A DNA stretch of 64,000 bases, taken from Bacteroidota bacterium. Lineage in GTDB: Bacteria > Bacteroidota > Ignavibacteria > SZUA-365. This document shows positions 62,956 through 64,000 of the stretch, in pieces. The notes beneath the pieces were generated by a model, which was not told where the DNA came from, did not search any database, and saw only the letters and a program-made list of their open reading frames with translations. The stretch is from positions 4,230 to 68,229 of the forward strand of contig JAEYUG010000129.1 in assembly GCA_023432805.1 (NCBI GenBank). Reading direction: 5' to 3'. Numbering within the stretch: position 1 is the first letter of the stretch; each line of letters starts with the position of its first letter. Made by a program: the position numbers and the translations under genes.

Positions 62956-63943
62956 TGCTGAGCCGGGAGAATAGTCTGACATACAGTTCCACCGCTTCAT
63001 GCAGCGCAGCATACTCAACGTGCTCGTGATCGGTATGCGCGTCATGAATGCTTCCAGGACCGACAAGAAGCGGCGTGCCCATGGGTCGCAGGTAGGGGAT
63101 GTCCGTGCCGAATGAAACAGATGTTGTGGGAAATCCCTCGGGCGCGTACATGCGTTGCGGATCATTTTCCGCGTGGAACGCAAGCCGCCCTCGGAAGCCG
63201 ACGATGTCGTCAACATCGTGCTTGCGACGAGCGAGCGAGTCGACAATACGATGCAGAATCGTGGCTCGTGCCCTGTCTGCGAAGACATTGGGAGCAACGC
63301 CACCACCGATCATTCCGACGTTGAGTGTTGATGGACCAAGTACCTCGTCGCTTCCCCAGTCATGCGCACGGAGGTCCGCAATGATGTCCAGCAGGGTATG
63401 AATGGCGGACGTCCCCATGTCCGGGTAGGCCGAATGCGCTGCCACACCCTCAGTCTCTATAGTGTACGAGAGTGAACCCTTGTGGCCAAGCGCAAGTTTG
63501 TTTTCCGTCGGCTCACCAACAATGATGTAGCGGGCGGTGCGGGAAGACATGGCAGCGGACTTCGCGCCAATACTGTCACGTTCCTCGCCTGGAACGAAGA
63601 GGAACGATGGCATCCTCCCTCCAAGTGTCAATCGATGCCCGGCGGTCAACATGGCAGCAATGATTCCCTTGGTATCGCAGGCACCCCGACCGTGCAAGCG
63701 GTCAGCTGTTCGGTGTGCAGCCATGAAGGGCGGTACCGTATCCAGATGGGTACAGAACACAACATCGGCATGGTCTGACCAGTTGACGAAGACGTTCCAG
63801 CGACCCTCCTCGATGTGCTGACGCTCTATACTCCACCCTGCGTCTGTACAATACTGTTCGAGCCAACGGGCGATACATCCCTCGTCGCCAGTGACTGACG
63901 GGATATCAATCAGAGCTTCCGCGAGATCGACAACGTTCATCAT
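62942..63943 (-). CDS. M20-family peptidase (DapE/ArgE-like)
   Basis: A 333-residue di-zinc deacylase/desuccinylase. The metal motifs are FCTHLDTVPPF (His, Asp), GRGACDTKGIIAAML (Asp), the catalytic acidic pair in FVPGEERDS and HDAHTDHEHV near the C-terminus. The neighbouring dapB and dapA suggest succinyl- or acetyl-diaminopimelate deacylase, but ArgE-like or other M20 activity is possible. The ATG at 63943 is preferred over the more distant TTG at 63970. The coding region ends 57 bases before the window edge, in which nothing more can be called. Confidence 0.85.
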   Translation of the reverse strand: MMNVVDLAEALIDIPSVTGDEGCIARWLEQYCTDAGWSIERQHIEEGRWNVFVNWSDHADVVFCTHLDTVPPFMAAHRTADRLHGRGACDTKGIIAAMLTAGHRLTLGGRMPSFLFVPGEERDSIGAKSAAMSSRTARYIIVGEPTENKLALGHKGSLSYTIETEGVAAHSAYPDMGTSAIHTLLDIIADLRAHDWGSDEVLGPSTLNVGMIGGGVAPNVFADRARATILHRIVDSLARRKHDVDDIVGFRGRLAFHAENDPQRMYAPEGFPTTSVSFGTDIPYLRPMGTPLLVGPGSIHDAHTDHEHVEYAALHEAVELYVRLFSRLSNDNT

Positions 63944-64000
63944 GATGAAATCTACTTCTCGCCGGGTCAAAATGAAAGCGGCCTGTAGCGAACGCCAGGC

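Overview
This is a GC-rich (roughly 60%) chromosomal window from a diderm bacterium. It lies almost certainly in the Bacteroidota/Chlorobi (FCB) superphylum, and the gene set looks most like Kapabacteria/Ignavibacteria relatives; that lower-level placement is inference. The evidence is nine secreted proteins ending in a type IX secretion (T9SS) type A sorting domain (core NYPNPFNPST or a variant), a fused gamma-alpha 2-oxoacid:ferredoxin oxidoreductase, a DUF5686 protein, Kdo synthesis genes (kdsA, kdsC), LptA-like and BamA-like proteins, and a membrane pyrophosphatase. No phage, plasmid, rRNA operon or CRISPR array is visible.

Layout. 1-13 kb: the 3' end of a SulP-STAS-EIIA fusion, then four minus-strand paralogous T9SS cargo genes, interrupted by a plus-strand TlpA-like thioredoxin, then a DUF255 protein. 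13-21 kb: DUF445, an Omp28-like T9SS protein, a degenerate Y1-transposase (RAYT-like) gene, an M24 peptidase, a sodium:solute symporter and a glycosyltransferase. 21-25.5 kb: two nine-heme cytochromes, each with a T9SS C-terminal signal. 25.6-32.6 kb (minus): a queuosine-precursor cluster (queE-queF-queC) led by bioY, an SRPBCC protein, a polytopic membrane protein and leuS. 32.8-39.4 kb (plus): a tight seven-gene run with bamA-like, ubiA-like, small membrane protein, rnhB, yraN, DUF2231 and an Asp-box repeat protein. 39.5-48.5 kb (minus): korAB, rplI-ssb-rpsF, hppA-pth-rplY-prs and tRNA-Gln. 48.7-64 kb: a phosphoesterase, lptA-like plus aminotransferase, prfA-kdsA-kdsC, a T9SS protein, a lipoprotein-methyltransferase-DUF5686 run, a GT2 enzyme, and M20 peptidase-dapB-dapA-LD-carboxypeptidase.

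The most unusual structure is a family of short hairpin repeats in five intergenic sites between 8.5 and 32.7 kb (14 full copies and one half copy). They have an inverted-repeat stem, a usually 4-nt loop and a 5' foot of GGAG or GGTC, occur as tandem arrays or as inverted pairs around a related linker, and one cluster lies directly behind the RAYT-like gene. This is the architecture of REP/BIME elements and their REP-associated tyrosine transposases, but the local transposase seems to have lost its catalytic residues.

Secretion and redox genes fit together. T9SS-signalled nonaheme cytochromes suggest electron-transfer proteins on the cell surface, and the paralogous T9SS cargo cluster shows C-terminal regions nearly identical between neighbours while the N-terminal regions diverge, suggesting gene conversion or module shuffling. 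The other operons are housekeeping functions in translation, envelope biogenesis and lysine/cell-wall metabolism.
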